Below, one piece after another: positions 50,491 through 61,900 of a stretch of 64,000 nt of DNA. The stretch spans positions 1 through 64,000 of the forward strand of contig JANNSJ010000028.1 in assembly GCA_031402435.1 (NCBI GenBank). Direction: 5' to 3'. Positions within the stretch are counted from its first letter, which is position 1. Each line of letters starts with the position of its first letter. The notes beneath the pieces are model-generated. The model worked only from the letters and a program-made list of their open reading frames with translations. It did no database searches and had not been told where the DNA came from. The position numbers and the translations under genes were made by a program. The stretch comes from UBA11986 sp031402435. GTDB taxonomy: Bacteria > Bacteroidota > Ignavibacteria > UBA10030 > UBA6906.

Positions 50491-52755
50491 TTGAAGCCCA
50501 TAGCAACATACATTCTGCTCATCTCTGTACTTTTGTCTGTTACCAGTGCTGCATTCGCCGGTGACAATGCTGCTTCATTTTCCGTAGTTAACACACCAGA
50601 CAATTCGTGGGTTACCAGCAAGAATCGTGTTGATGGAAATGGTGTTGTACGTGCCATGTACAACATCAACTCAAGAACGACCGGCGCTACACCCGAGCAG
50701 ATTGCGAGAACATTCCTTCAAGCGAATGGCCATGCTTTTCATCTCACTGGAATGACAACGACCCTGCAAACGAACGAGATCCAAACGGTTCAGGGAAGTT
50801 CGCACGTACGTTTCAACCAGACCTACGAGGGCGTACCTGTGTTCAGGGGAGATGTCGTTGTCAGCATCAGCAACGACAACGAGATCAGCATGGTGACCAA
50901 CAATTTCAAGGATGCCATCAACCTCGCATCAACCACACCATCGCTCACGCAAGAGACCGCTCTCCAAATCGCACGGCAGCATGTAGGTATCCGGGGTCGG
51001 ACGACAGGCCAGAATGACAATGCAATCCTGATGATCTTCAGAGCGGACAACGGCATAGACCATCTTGCCTACAAGGTGTCCATGACAAATGAAGACCCGA
51101 TGGGCGACTGGCAGGTTTTTGTTGATGCGATGACAGGCGACGTGTTGAATGTGGAAGATTTGTTTGTCAATGAACGAGTGCAAGGATCGGGCTACGTATA
51201 TCTTTCAGATCCATTGAGCACGGCGCGCAAAATATATAACTCCATCGGTTTCGCGGACAACAATGACGCCGACTCCGATTCATTGACCGCCTATCGCTCG
51301 CTCGTAACACTTGACTCGATAACATTCGAGAGCGGAGTGTACAAACTCAAAGGCTCATACTGCAACGTCACGGATATTGAATCGCCATCAGACCCTGTCT
51401 TTTTCGCGGCCAACTCACCGAACGGGTTCAACAACACTCGAAGCCAACAGGAATTTGAAGCGGTGAATGTATACTACCACGTCTCAAATTCATACAAACG
51501 ATTGCTTGAACTCGGTTTTTCTGTCCCGTCACTCACGCAAATTCGTCTTGACCCACACGGCTATCTTGGACAAGACAATTCGCACTACAGCCCGGGCGGC
51601 AACTGGATTGCATGGGGCGAAGGTGGCGTAGATGATGCAGAGGATGCAGACGTCATCTGGCATGAGTACGGACATGCGATCATGTACAATATCATCACCA
51701 ATTGGGGTGGTGGTGAATGCGGTGCGCTCGGCGAAGGATTCGGCGATTATTGGGCAGGCTCCTATTCACGCTCCTTGAACCAATGGAGCGCACTAGACAA
51801 TCAGTATAACTGGGTATTCAACTGGGATGGCCACAACGCCTACTGGCTCGGGCGTTCATTGAATGATTCTCGTTCGTATCCATTTGGTGGCCTGGAGATT
51901 CATTCAGCCGGACAGATATGGTCGTCAGCACTCATGGGAATTTTGGGAGATCTTGGAAGAGATATCTCTGATCGACTGGTCATCAAGAGCTTCTACTATC
52001 TGGGATCTGGCACAACCGGTGCCGATGCTGCAGAAGCGATTCTCCAGGCGGATCGTGATCTCTATGGTGGCGCTCATATCCAGACACTTGCCTATTGGCT
52101 CGGCACAGTAAAGCACTTTATCAGCGCACCTCTTCCAATTCAACTTGCATCATTTACAGGAACGGTGATGAACGATCACACCGTACGCCTTGATTGGACA
52201 ACGATCAGCGAGTTGAACAACTATGGCTTTTATCTTCAAAAGCGACACCAGGGTGATTCCACTTGGAGTGAAATTCAAGGATCGTTCGTATCAGGACATG
52301 GGACAACGAACGAGCCACAACAGTATTCTTTTTCAGATAACACAGCGACCAATGGAATCTGGCAGTATCGGTTGAAACAAATCGACCTTGGCGGATCAAC
52401 ATTTTTTTCCGAACCCATCCAGGTAGATGTGGTGACAGATGTAAAAGAAATCGTCCCGCTGCAGTTTGCCCTGCAGCAAAACTACCCGAATCCATTCAAC
52501 CCCGCTACAGAGATTTCATACTCTCTGGCTGCTCTTTCGATCGTCACACTGAAGATTCATAACGCCATTGGCCAGGAGATCGCAACGCTGGTTGATCAGC
52601 CTCAGTCGGCAGGGTGGCATGAAGTGAAATGGGATGGACGCAATACTGGTGGAACACAGGTGAGCTCGGGAATCTATTTCTATCGTATCGAAGCGAAGAG
52701 TGCCATTGGTGCGGAAGGATTCGTCCAACTGAAGAAAATGACGTTGCTGAAATAG
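50491..52755 (+). CDS. Secreted M4/M36-type metalloprotease with T9SS sorting domain
   Basis: The 754-residue preproprotein has a signal peptide (to about residue 23, AFAG), an FTP/PepSY propeptide (to about residue 230) and a thermolysin-like domain. The zinc ligands are HEYGH (391-395) and Glu 415 in GALGEGFGDYW, with the 20-residue spacing of thermolysin. A T9SS type A domain ends the protein (QQNYPNPFNPATEISY to LKKMTLLK). It starts at a TTG, required to include the signal peptide. It should be exported through the outer membrane and mature by propeptide removal. Confidence 0.88.
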   Translation: MKPIATYILLISVLLSVTSAAFAGDNAASFSVVNTPDNSWVTSKNRVDGNGVVRAMYNINSRTTGATPEQIARTFLQANGHAFHLTGMTTTLQTNEIQTVQGSSHVRFNQTYEGVPVFRGDVVVSISNDNEISMVTNNFKDAINLASTTPSLTQETALQIARQHVGIRGRTTGQNDNAILMIFRADNGIDHLAYKVSMTNEDPMGDWQVFVDAMTGDVLNVEDLFVNERVQGSGYVYLSDPLSTARKIYNSIGFADNNDADSDSLTAYRSLVTLDSITFESGVYKLKGSYCNVTDIESPSDPVFFAANSPNGFNNTRSQQEFEAVNVYYHVSNSYKRLLELGFSVPSLTQIRLDPHGYLGQDNSHYSPGGNWIAWGEGGVDDAEDADVIWHEYGHAIMYNIITNWGGGECGALGEGFGDYWAGSYSRSLNQWSALDNQYNWVFNWDGHNAYWLGRSLNDSRSYPFGGLEIHSAGQIWSSALMGILGDLGRDISDRLVIKSFYYLGSGTTGADAAEAILQADRDLYGGAHIQTLAYWLGTVKHFISAPLPIQLASFTGTVMNDHTVRLDWTTISELNNYGFYLQKRHQGDSTWSEIQGSFVSGHGTTNEPQQYSFSDNTATNGIWQYRLKQIDLGGSTFFSEPIQVDVVTDVKEIVPLQFALQQNYPNPFNPATEISYSLAALSIVTLKIHNAIGQEIATLVDQPQSAGWHEVKWDGRNTGGTQVSSGIYFYRIEAKSAIGAEGFVQLKKMTLLK

Positions 52756-52772
52756 AATATTCTCTCGCCCAC

Positions 52773-52815
52773 AAAAGCCGTCGATTGCAAGAGCAGCGAC
52801 GGCTTTTGCATTTCC
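52773..52815 (+). terminator. Terminator of the M4 protease gene
   Basis: AAAAGCCGTCG (52773-52783) pairs with CGACGGCTTTT (52797-52807), 18 bp after the stop, followed by a short T-rich tail. Confidence 0.7.
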
Positions 52816-52820
52816 GGAAA

Positions 52821-52855
52821 AAACAGAAGGCCGTTGAATGGACATCAACGGCCTT
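52821..52855 (-). terminator. Terminator of the heavy-metal-binding protein gene
   Basis: On the minus strand AAGGCCGTTGA pairs with TCAACGGCCTT (7-base loop) and is followed by CTGTTTTTT. It faces the + strand terminator, separating the convergent genes. Confidence 0.75.
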
Positions 52856-52880
52856 GAAGTTCATCGAACAGGCTATGCGC

Positions 52881-53312
52881 CTACTTTTTCTTCATCATCT
52901 TTGTCTTTGGGGTTTTTTCCTCACAACAACCCATCTTCCCCTCTTTCGCGCAATCCATCTTGCTCATGCCTTCTTTGTCGCAGTCGCCATCCGCGTGGGC
53001 ACCTTTTGTTGCAGCCAGGGTTTTTGTCTCGGCCCCTTCTTTGTATGACGCACCATACCCCGCATCCGCTATGGCCTTTGCAAGTACCTCTGTATTTGTG
53101 ACTGATGTTGAAACAAGGAAAACCCTGGCCGTTCCCTTCTTCGTACTTACTTGCACATCCCTTACATCTTGAAATTTCTTCAGAGCCGACTTGACCTTGT
53201 CTGCACAATGGTCACAATGCATGCCACTCACGGTCAGGTCAACCTTCTTCCCGTCTCCCGCCCAACCGGTTGCAAATGCCACAACGACAAATACTGCCAG
53301 ATATCGTATCAT
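52881..53312 (-). CDS. Periplasmic heavy-metal-associated (HMA) protein with Cys-rich tail
   Basis: The 143-residue protein has a signal peptide (to about residue 18), one HMA domain (VDLTVSGMHCDHCADKVKSALKKFQDVRDVQV with the CDHC metal site), and a flexible tail with four more Cys (DGDCDKEG, MDCAKEG, MGCCEEK) ending in a Lys/Met-rich stretch. HMA domains bind Cu(I), Hg(II) or similar soft metals. Location in the periplasm suggests metal capture or delivery. There is no transporter beside it. The tail is unusual and may bind additional metal. Confidence 0.85.
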   Translation of the reverse strand: MIRYLAVFVVVAFATGWAGDGKKVDLTVSGMHCDHCADKVKSALKKFQDVRDVQVSTKKGTARVFLVSTSVTNTEVLAKAIADAGYGASYKEGAETKTLAATKGAHADGDCDKEGMSKMDCAKEGKMGCCEEKTPKTKMMKKK

Positions 53313-53579
53313 CCTGATTCCTTTCCAAAGAGTTTCGACTTATTTTTCTACCAACGGTCAACTAAGATAACAGCATCCGCGGTAAATCTCAAGTGCTGAT
53401 GGTATGCACTTCTGTGTCTTCAGCGCTGATACAGTAAGCAGAAAGGTTGTTTATTGAAGCGACGATATGAGCTTTCCTCCATAACATCAGAAAATTGCTT
53501 GATTCTCTATTCGGGGTTCAGTAACTTTACCAAAGTATATCCCCTTTATCTTTCATATATCCACATGAGGAGACAAAGC

Positions 53580-55373
53580 ATGAAGGCTTTGCAAGTATCA
53601 ATTGTTGGCTGCCTGTTAGTCATCACAGCCACGGTTGCATCCGGAGGAGCGAAGATCGGAGATCGTCTCCAAGCAACTCTTGCACGATCAGGTGAGAATG
53701 AACAGGTCATGGCGTGGGTCTTCTTCACGGATAAAGGTACTCACGAAATGATGAAGGCCGCCGTGCCCCTCAATGTCGTATCTGAACGCTCGCTCCAGCG
53801 ACGGCTCAAGGTGCGCGCCGAGAACGAACTCGTCGACTATACCGATTTGCCGGTTGAGCAACAGTACGTGGATGAATTGGCTGTGCACGTGGTGCGTGTA
53901 CGTCAGCGATCAAAGTGGTTCAACGCCGCGAGCGTTATGGCCACGAGGGCGCAATTGAACGCGGTTGAACATCTACCTTTCGTACGCAAGATGGAACTTG
54001 TCTATCGAGCGCGAACAACACGCGAACTTGAGCAGGAAGTACCTGCCCCTCCGACTGACGCCCCCGAACAGCCGGAAGGTGGCAATCAAATCTATGACCT
54101 CAATTACGGCACGTCACTGAATCAGAATCAACAGATCAACGTCCCAGCAGTTCACAACACCGGCAACTACGCACAAGGCGTTATTGTCGGGGTGTTCGAC
54201 AATGGTTTCCGACTCTTAACCCATCAGGCATTTGACACTCTGCGCCCGCGCATCATCGCAACATATGATTACGTGGACCACAAAGTAAGCGTTGTTCCAA
54301 ACAACACAAATTCAGGGTTCGGAAGCCACGGCGTCAATACACTCTCCACAATTGCAGGATACAGGGATGGTCAATTGATTGGACCCGCGTGGGGAGCAAC
54401 AATCATTCTTGCGAGGACGGAGAATGACAGTAGCGAGACGCCAATCGAAGAAGACAACTGGGCTGCAGCAATTGAATGGGCGGACAGTATTGGTGTGGAT
54501 GTAACAAGCACTTCGCTCGGGTACAACTCGTACGACCCACCATACACGAGCTGGACATGGCAAGACATGAATGGGAATACCACCATCATCACCCGCGCAG
54601 CGGACATGGCAGTGGCGCGAGGAATTGTCGTTTGCAACTCGGCGGGTAATGCGGGGAATTCCAGCGTCAACACACTTGGCGCACCAGCGGACGGTGATAG
54701 CGTCATTGCTGTAGGCGCAGTAGACCCGAGCGGTGCTATTTCAGGTTTCAGTTCATGTGGACCGACTACGAGCATTCCTCCACGCATCAAGCCCGATGTA
54801 TGCGCACAAGGATCGAGCGTGAGATTTGCCAGTTCCACCAATACTACCGGCTATACGTCAGGGTCCGGGACATCGTTCTCTTGTCCTCTCACCGCCGGAG
54901 TTGCAGCACTAATCGTAAAGGCAAGGCCAAACGCAACACCAGTTCAGATCGCCAACGCCTTGCGCTCGACGGCAAGCCGCGCAAGCACTCCGGATAACAG
55001 GTACGGTTGGGGAATCGCCAACGCGTTGGCCGCAATTAACGCGCTCGCTCCGGCGGGCACAGTGGAGACCCAACAGCCAACACGATTCGCTCTCGATCAA
55101 AACTATCCCAACCCGTTCAACCCTGCAACATCCATCACGTATACACTCCCGGAGGACGCATTTGTCTCCGTGAAGGTGTACGATGCTCTTGGACGCGAAG
55201 TGAAAACGCTCATCACCGGCCAGCAAACCGCCAAGGCTCACAGGATCGCATGGGATGGCACCGGATCTTCCGGCAAATCTGTAACAAGCGGGATGTACGT
55301 TTATCGCCTCTCCGCCGTAGGTGCAAGTGGCCAGGCATTCACAGAGTCAAGAAGGATGATGCTACTGAAGTAG
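53580..55373 (+). CDS. Secreted S8 subtilisin-like protease with T9SS sorting domain
   Basis: The 597-residue protein has a signal peptide, a prodomain (to about residue 180) and a subtilase domain. The triad is Asp 207 (GVFDNGF), His 250 (FGSHGVNTLS) and Ser 432 (SGTSFSCPLTAG). A T9SS type A domain ends it (DQNYPNPFNPATSITY to SRRMMLLK). The ATG at 53580 is chosen: GAGGAG lies 7 bp upstream and the signal peptide follows. Residues upstream of this in frame are spacer. A strong terminator follows. Confidence 0.88.
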   Translation: MKALQVSIVGCLLVITATVASGGAKIGDRLQATLARSGENEQVMAWVFFTDKGTHEMMKAAVPLNVVSERSLQRRLKVRAENELVDYTDLPVEQQYVDELAVHVVRVRQRSKWFNAASVMATRAQLNAVEHLPFVRKMELVYRARTTRELEQEVPAPPTDAPEQPEGGNQIYDLNYGTSLNQNQQINVPAVHNTGNYAQGVIVGVFDNGFRLLTHQAFDTLRPRIIATYDYVDHKVSVVPNNTNSGFGSHGVNTLSTIAGYRDGQLIGPAWGATIILARTENDSSETPIEEDNWAAAIEWADSIGVDVTSTSLGYNSYDPPYTSWTWQDMNGNTTIITRAADMAVARGIVVCNSAGNAGNSSVNTLGAPADGDSVIAVGAVDPSGAISGFSSCGPTTSIPPRIKPDVCAQGSSVRFASSTNTTGYTSGSGTSFSCPLTAGVAALIVKARPNATPVQIANALRSTASRASTPDNRYGWGIANALAAINALAPAGTVETQQPTRFALDQNYPNPFNPATSITYTLPEDAFVSVKVYDALGREVKTLITGQQTAKAHRIAWDGTGSSGKSVTSGMYVYRLSAVGASGQAFTESRRMMLLK

Positions 55374-55397
55374 CCAATCTCTCGTAGGATTAGCCAA

Positions 55398-55438
55398 AGA
55401 AAAGCGCTTTAGCCATGCTGGGGCGCTTTTCTGTTTTG
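55398..55438 (+). terminator. Terminator of the subtilase gene
   Basis: AGAAAAGCGC pairs exactly with GCGCTTTTCT across a 15-base loop, followed by GTTTTGG, 25 bp after the stop. Confidence 0.75.
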
Positions 55439-55906
55439 GAAAGTTATTGTATTACACGTGTTAGCCGCCTCATCATTTACCATTGATAAACAAAAATCAT
55501 ACAAAAATGTTGACATTGGAACGCCTATTTTGCATATTTGCGTTGGGACTTCTCCTCTCAGTAGCAATCAGCAACTCATCGTTCCCTTAAATTTTCCTGA
55601 GCCCAACACCATTGGTCAGTTGCGTTTGTACACTTGGAGTGTGGTCATACGTGGTTAGCTGTGATGAGACTCCCCGCGTAAAGGACTCGCGACCCATACA
55701 AGAAGAGTCTCATTGATCTCTCAACGTTCTTACACGTTCCGCTTCCCCCCATTAGGCTTACCAATGCTGTTCTGTCTCTGAGATTCCATGTCTCCAATTT
55801 CAACCGGAGTATTTGTTCTGAAAGTGATCCAACCGATTGTGAAGTTTAGAAATAATCATACATAACCCATATCATTATCCAACATCCATTACTCTACGGA
55901 GGCATC
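55439..55906 (+). other. Long gene-free leader before the 2,090-residue protein
   Basis: No gene is supported here. A short frame at 55458-55658 has no signal, ribosome site or family. It holds a 9-bp inverted repeat, ATGAGACTC (55664-55672) and GAGTCTCAT (55705-55713), which could fold in a leader transcript. TTGACATT with CATATTTGCG downstream (about 55511-55545) is a weak promoter candidate, which would give a leader of about 360 bases. Confidence 0.4.
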
Positions 55907-58900
55907 ATGTCTCGCAAGTGGCTACCACTTTGGTCCATTGCTCTCGTTTCGTTTATAGCGGGAACGTTGTTTGCTCAAGACGCTCCTGATCCACGCAAGT
56001 GGAATCAAGATCCACGCACAACAGGAATCCAAGCAACGAGTCAACCTGCCTCGATCCCAAAAGGCGATCCCAACTACGTTCACAAAAACACGACACCAAA
56101 AGTCGTGCATACACCATACGAAGCTCTTACCGTCAACCCGAACATCCGGGTTCACCCATCAGCAACAACTTCGCAAAGCGAAGTCCCAATCACACGCCAT
56201 CCGACAAATGGAAATATCCTGTACGCCAGCTCCAACGCCGTACACTTTACGCCTTCGTTGTTCATCAGCGAGGGAATGTACTTGTCCACAGATGGTGGTA
56301 CAACATGGTTCGGCTCTGACACAACAGCGTCTGCACCCATCGGCGGCCACAGCGGCGACCCTGCGCCGGCAATTGGTCCGGATGGCAGGCTGTATATGTC
56401 CATGATTACCAGCGGTATGGGCGTTACGTATTCCACCGACATGGGCGCAACGTGGGCAGCCAACTTCACACTTGCCACCGGTTCGCAGGACAAGAACCAT
56501 ACCTTTGTCAATGATGTGCCTGCCAGCCCGTACTATGGCAGGGCATACGTGACCTGGTCGTTATTCACAGCAGCAACTCCCCCGGCGGTCGTCTCATGGT
56601 CATCCAACGGCGGCGTCAGTTGGAATGGTCCGGTCAATGTTCTGGCTCCACCTGCTAGCCACTATCAACAAGGTGTCAACGGTGCCGTTGGTGCAAACGG
56701 CGATGCATACATTTGCTGGCAGAACCCTGTCACAGCGTCGCCTTTCACTGGTGACTTTGTTGGCTTTGGAAAATCAACAGATGGGGGCGTGACATGGAGT
56801 GGTTCAGCCAATGCGTATGATTGCAACGGGATCAGAGGAACACTTCCCGCAAAAGGCGGCATCCGGACAAATGACTTCCCGTCAATGGCAGTTGATAGAA
56901 GTGGTGGTGGGAGGAATGGATGGATTTATATCGTGACGGGTGAAAAGAATCTCGCTCCAGCAGGATCCGATCCGGACATTACGCTTCACCGTTCCAGCGA
57001 CGGCGGCACAACATGGTCACCGGGTATTCGTGTCAACCAGGATGCACTGAACAACGGCAAGACACAGTGGCAACCCTGGGTTTGCGTTGACGCCGCGGGC
57101 GGCGTTAACGTGGTGTATTATGATGACCGCAACACGTCAGCAGATTCCGCAGAAACGTTTGTGTCCCGTTCACTCGATGGCGGAACCACATGGACTGATA
57201 TTCTTGTGAGCGACCATCGCTTCAAACCATTTCCGATTCCAGGCCTCGCCGGCGGATATCAGGGAGACTACATCGGTATCACCGCGGCCAACGGAAAGAT
57301 CTATCCCTATTGGGCTGACAACAGCACAGGTATTTATCAGGCATGGGTCACGTCGGTCACCACCACTGAAGGCTTCGGATGGGCAAAAGGTACGATCACC
57401 AACGTGAGCGGTGGTGCAGCGCTTGCGAATGTCACTGTAGATTTTACCAACCCGATACAACAAGTTCCTGGAACCAGTACGGCCAGCGGGCTGTACTATG
57501 CAGGCGCCAAAGTTGATACGCCAGCCACAACGGCAAACGTAACACTTCGTGCACGCAAGTTCGGGTTCCGCGACACAGTGATAAATATTACCATTACACG
57601 TGGCGATACGCTTACGCGTGACTTTGCGATGACGCCAGTAGCAAACGGTACGCTGGTGGTCCGCACAGTGCGCACCGACAGCTCGAACATCCGTTCGGGC
57701 GTCAACATTCTCTTTAATGGCAGCAGTGTTGCCACAGGATTCACCGACTCACTGACTGGATTGTACAGCACCATCCTACCGCTCGGGTCGTATGACGTTC
57801 TTGTTGATCCGCCCAGTCCTTATGGCAACAGACGCTTCGACGGAGTGACGGTCGCAAGTGGATCGACCCCATTGTATGTTGTCGTGCGAAAGGTCGTCGA
57901 GAACGCTCCTGCAGCAATGCGAGATACACTTGCCGTGGGCCAGGTCCACGCCAAGACACTTCAATTGACGAACACGACCACTGACCCTGTGCCATATCGC
58001 TTGACTGATGACAACGCGCTTGCAAAGATGCGCGTGAGCAAGCCTGCAGTTCAGCCCAGGGCAATTCCGATCAATGCGGTGGAGGGACCGAAAGACGTTC
58101 CACCAGCAGTACACGGCAGCAGTCCGACTGGGTCAGGTGGACCAGATGCGTTTGGCTACCGGTGGATTGACAGCGATGAACCGGGAGGACCGACTTACAA
58201 CTGGGTTGAGATTTCCACTGTGGGAACTGCGATCACGGGTCTGGGAGACGATACGAATGTTGGTCCGTTCCCAATTGGGTTCTCTTTCCCCTTCTACGGA
58301 AATAACTATACTAACATCAGATTCTGCTCGAATGGGTGGATCAGTTTCACCTCTACCTCCAATGCGTATATCAACGGTCCCATTCCTTCGGCAGCAGAAC
58401 CGAATAACGCCATCTATCCATTCTGGGATGATCATCTCTTTTCAGCGACGAACGGTGGGCGGGCATTCTACTATTACGATGCCCCGAATACACAGTTCAT
58501 CGTACAGTATGACTCCGTGCCTCACTACGGAACCACTGAACTTGGAACATACACGTACCAGGTCATACTGCGACCAAATGGCGAAGTCGTCGCGCAGTAT
58601 CGTCGTATGGTAGGCACACTGAACTCGGCTACGATCGGCATCGAGAATGCAGACGGATCGGTTGCACTTCAAGTCGTCAGCAATGCAGCGTACATCCACG
58701 ACAACCTGGCACTCAAGTTCTATCTGCCAGATGCAGGATGGATTTCCGAGAACCCCTTTGTTGGCACCATCCCGGCGAGTTCCACATCGAATATTACTGT
58801 GACGTTCGATGCAAACGGCTTGCTGCAGGGAACAACATACAATGCCAACATCATTATGGATGTGACCCATCCTGATGTGGTCGGATCGAGTCTGATACCG

Positions 58901-61900
58901 GCAAGTTTGCGGGTGATCTCGGGTGTCGGACCAGTCATTTCCGTCAGTCCGGCGTCACTGACGTTCCCGACAACGATCATCGGCAGTAACCGCCGTGACA
59001 GTGTCCGCGTACGGAACGTCGGTAGTACAACCTTGAATATCACATCAGTGACAACAACCAACGCCCGCTATGCGGCAACAGCGACATCCTCTTCTATCAC
59101 CGCTGGGGATTCTGCCCGCGTGCGCGTTGTCTATACGCCAGTGATACCGGCAGGCAGCGACACAGGGCGCATCATCATCTTGAGCAATGATCCGGCAAAT
59201 CCGAGAGTGGACGTCATACTCAACGGCACTTCAATCGGCGCACCGCTGTTCAGAGCGCGGATCGATACACTGGTCAGAGCTGCGATGCAAAGCGGAACGC
59301 GTGACTCGATCCGCTTCTATGTGAGGAACGCGGGCACGGCAGCGGGCAACTATGCAGCCCGTGCAATCATGTACCCACGCACCCTTGCTCCGGGGATGTC
59401 GCTTGAACCCATCATTATCCCGATGGATGTACGGGTCGAACGGATGACACCTGCAAACGCTTCACAGAAACAGGTGGCACGCGGGCCGGTCCATCAAAAC
59501 TCGAACAGTCAGATGGCCGACAGGAGTCCTTTCAATTCACGCCCGAGTTTTCCACCTCAATCCCCACTTGCCCAGTTCGATCTGCAATTCGACCATGATG
59601 CATCGATCATTACCGGGGCGGCGGGCAACGCTGGAGCAGTCTTCATCAACAATGAGTTCTGGACTTCGCGATGGGCAACCGGCGTTCTTCATCGCTGGAC
59701 CTCCAGCGGAACCTTGATTGAACAGTTTACCATTGCCGGCGTCACGGGAGTTCGTGGCCTCACCACTGATGGCACGTTCCTCTACGCATCAACAAACACC
59801 GCGGCGATCCGCAAGATAGACCCCGTAACCAAAACTCTTGTCAGCACCATTACGTGCGCAGGAGCCGTGACCACCCGTGTGATTGCCTATGATCCGGTGC
59901 GCGACGGGTTCTGGGTATCCAATTTTGCCGATGCGTTATCATGTGTGAACCGCAGTGGCGCAGTCATTGCGACCATTCCGAACACACTGGCCGCGAAGTA
60001 CGGCGGTGCGTATGACAATTACACCGCAGGCGGACCCTATCTGTGGGTGTTTGATCAGACGAACACTGCCGGTGGATCACCACAAAATATCTGGCAGTTC
60101 AATCTGACCACTCTCACCGCAACAGGCGTCGCGTTCGATGTCCTGACGCGGGTGACAACAGGCGGGGCGACACCAATCGCCGGCGGTCTGTTCATCACAA
60201 CAGGTCTTGTTCCCGGAAAAGCAACAATCGGTGGAATGCTTCAGGGCTTACCCGACAGATTGTTTGGCCTGGAACTGGCCGATGCCGCAGGAAGTGCAGA
60301 GTGGCTGTCCATCGCCCCGACAAGTGGCGGCCCGATGGCAGTGGACGATTCAGTGTTGTTCTCTGCCCGCTTCGATGCGAGCAATCCGCTCATCTACAAC
60401 AATCCGGGGAATTACTTCGGTCGCATCGAAATCAATTCGCCCGGTTCTCCTGGACCCGATACATTGAAGCTGCCGGTACGGATGTTCGTCATCCCGTCAC
60501 CCGGAGCGGATCTTGTGGTAAGTCCGGATACTGTGGATATTGGCAACGTCGAGATCGGCAGTACCGACTCTTCAGAAACTGTTCTTGTCAGGAACATTGG
60601 CGGGTCGGCGTTAACTGTCACCAATGTGACATTCGCCGGTGCAGCAGGATTCTCTTCGAGCAGAACATCGTTCACTCTTGCATCGCTTGACACACTCCGG
60701 ATCAAAGTGAAATTCACTGCAACTGTTCCGGGCGGTGTAAGGACTGCGCGAATGAACTTCACATGCAACGATCCCTCACCTCAATCTGTCGGCCTGCGTG
60801 CAGTCAGCCTGGGCGTCGCACACATTGTTGCCAGTCCGGATTCCTTCTTCTTCTCCCGACCGGTTGGCACTGATACGACGACGGCAAACCTCAAGATCAG
60901 GAACCCGGGTACAGATACACTGCGCTACAACATCAACGAAACAACATCGGCCTTTGATAATATCGAACCCCAGCCGATTGTTGTGCACGAGCCGTACGAC
61001 CTGCCCAAGGGTGCCAATGATCCGCATCCGCCGTACATGTCTCCTCAGGGCGCGGGCGGGCCGGATGCCTTCGGCTATCGCTGGATCGATTCTGATGAAC
61101 CGGGCGGCCCGGCATTCAACTGGGTGGATATTTCCTCCACCGGTGTCGCACTGGATTCAACCAGCGCATGGGTGCTTACCGGAACCAACAGACCCGGCGA
61201 TGAAGGATATGTTGCGGTTCTTCTTCCGTTCTCGTTCAGCTTCTATGGCGTGAACAAGGATACAATCTTCATCGGTACCAATGGCAACGTGATGTTCCAA
61301 CGGCCCACCGGTGACATCTTCACGAATGTCGCCTTCCCAACAGCGGCGGGCGCCATTGATAATCATATCGGTATCTTCTGGGATGATCTGGAGGTTCGTG
61401 CAGGCGCACGTGTATACTATGGCACCAGTGGCGGCAGTTTCGTCGTCCAGTACCAGGGCATCGCACGCTTTGCAGGAACTGTTCCGAACTACACGTTCGA
61501 GATCATCCTGAGCCCGGGAGGCTTGATCAAGATGCAATACCTTGCGATGGGCATCAACGCTGGAATCGTGAACAGCGCATCAATCGGTATCGAGAACTCC
61601 ACCGGTTCAATTGGTTTGCAGACGGTGTTCAATGCAGCGTACATGCACAACAATCTGGCAATCATCTACACAAGCGATCTGCTTCCCTGGTTGACGACAG
61701 ACAGGACAAGCGGAACGGTTGCTCCGGGTGACAGTCAAAATGTGCAGCTCCGTGTCGTCGGCAACCAGCCGCCCGGAAGTTACGTTGGGCATCTGCGCGT
61801 CAGCGGTAACACGCCCGATGTCGCCAACATCGGTGTGCGACTCAATATCATCACTGATATTCAGACCGAGGGCAACACAATTCCGACGGTGTTCGCACTG

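Noticed and set aside
55458..55658. 66-codon frame after the subtilase terminator
   Set aside because: No ribosome site, signal peptide or family, and it lies between a terminator and the leader of the next gene.
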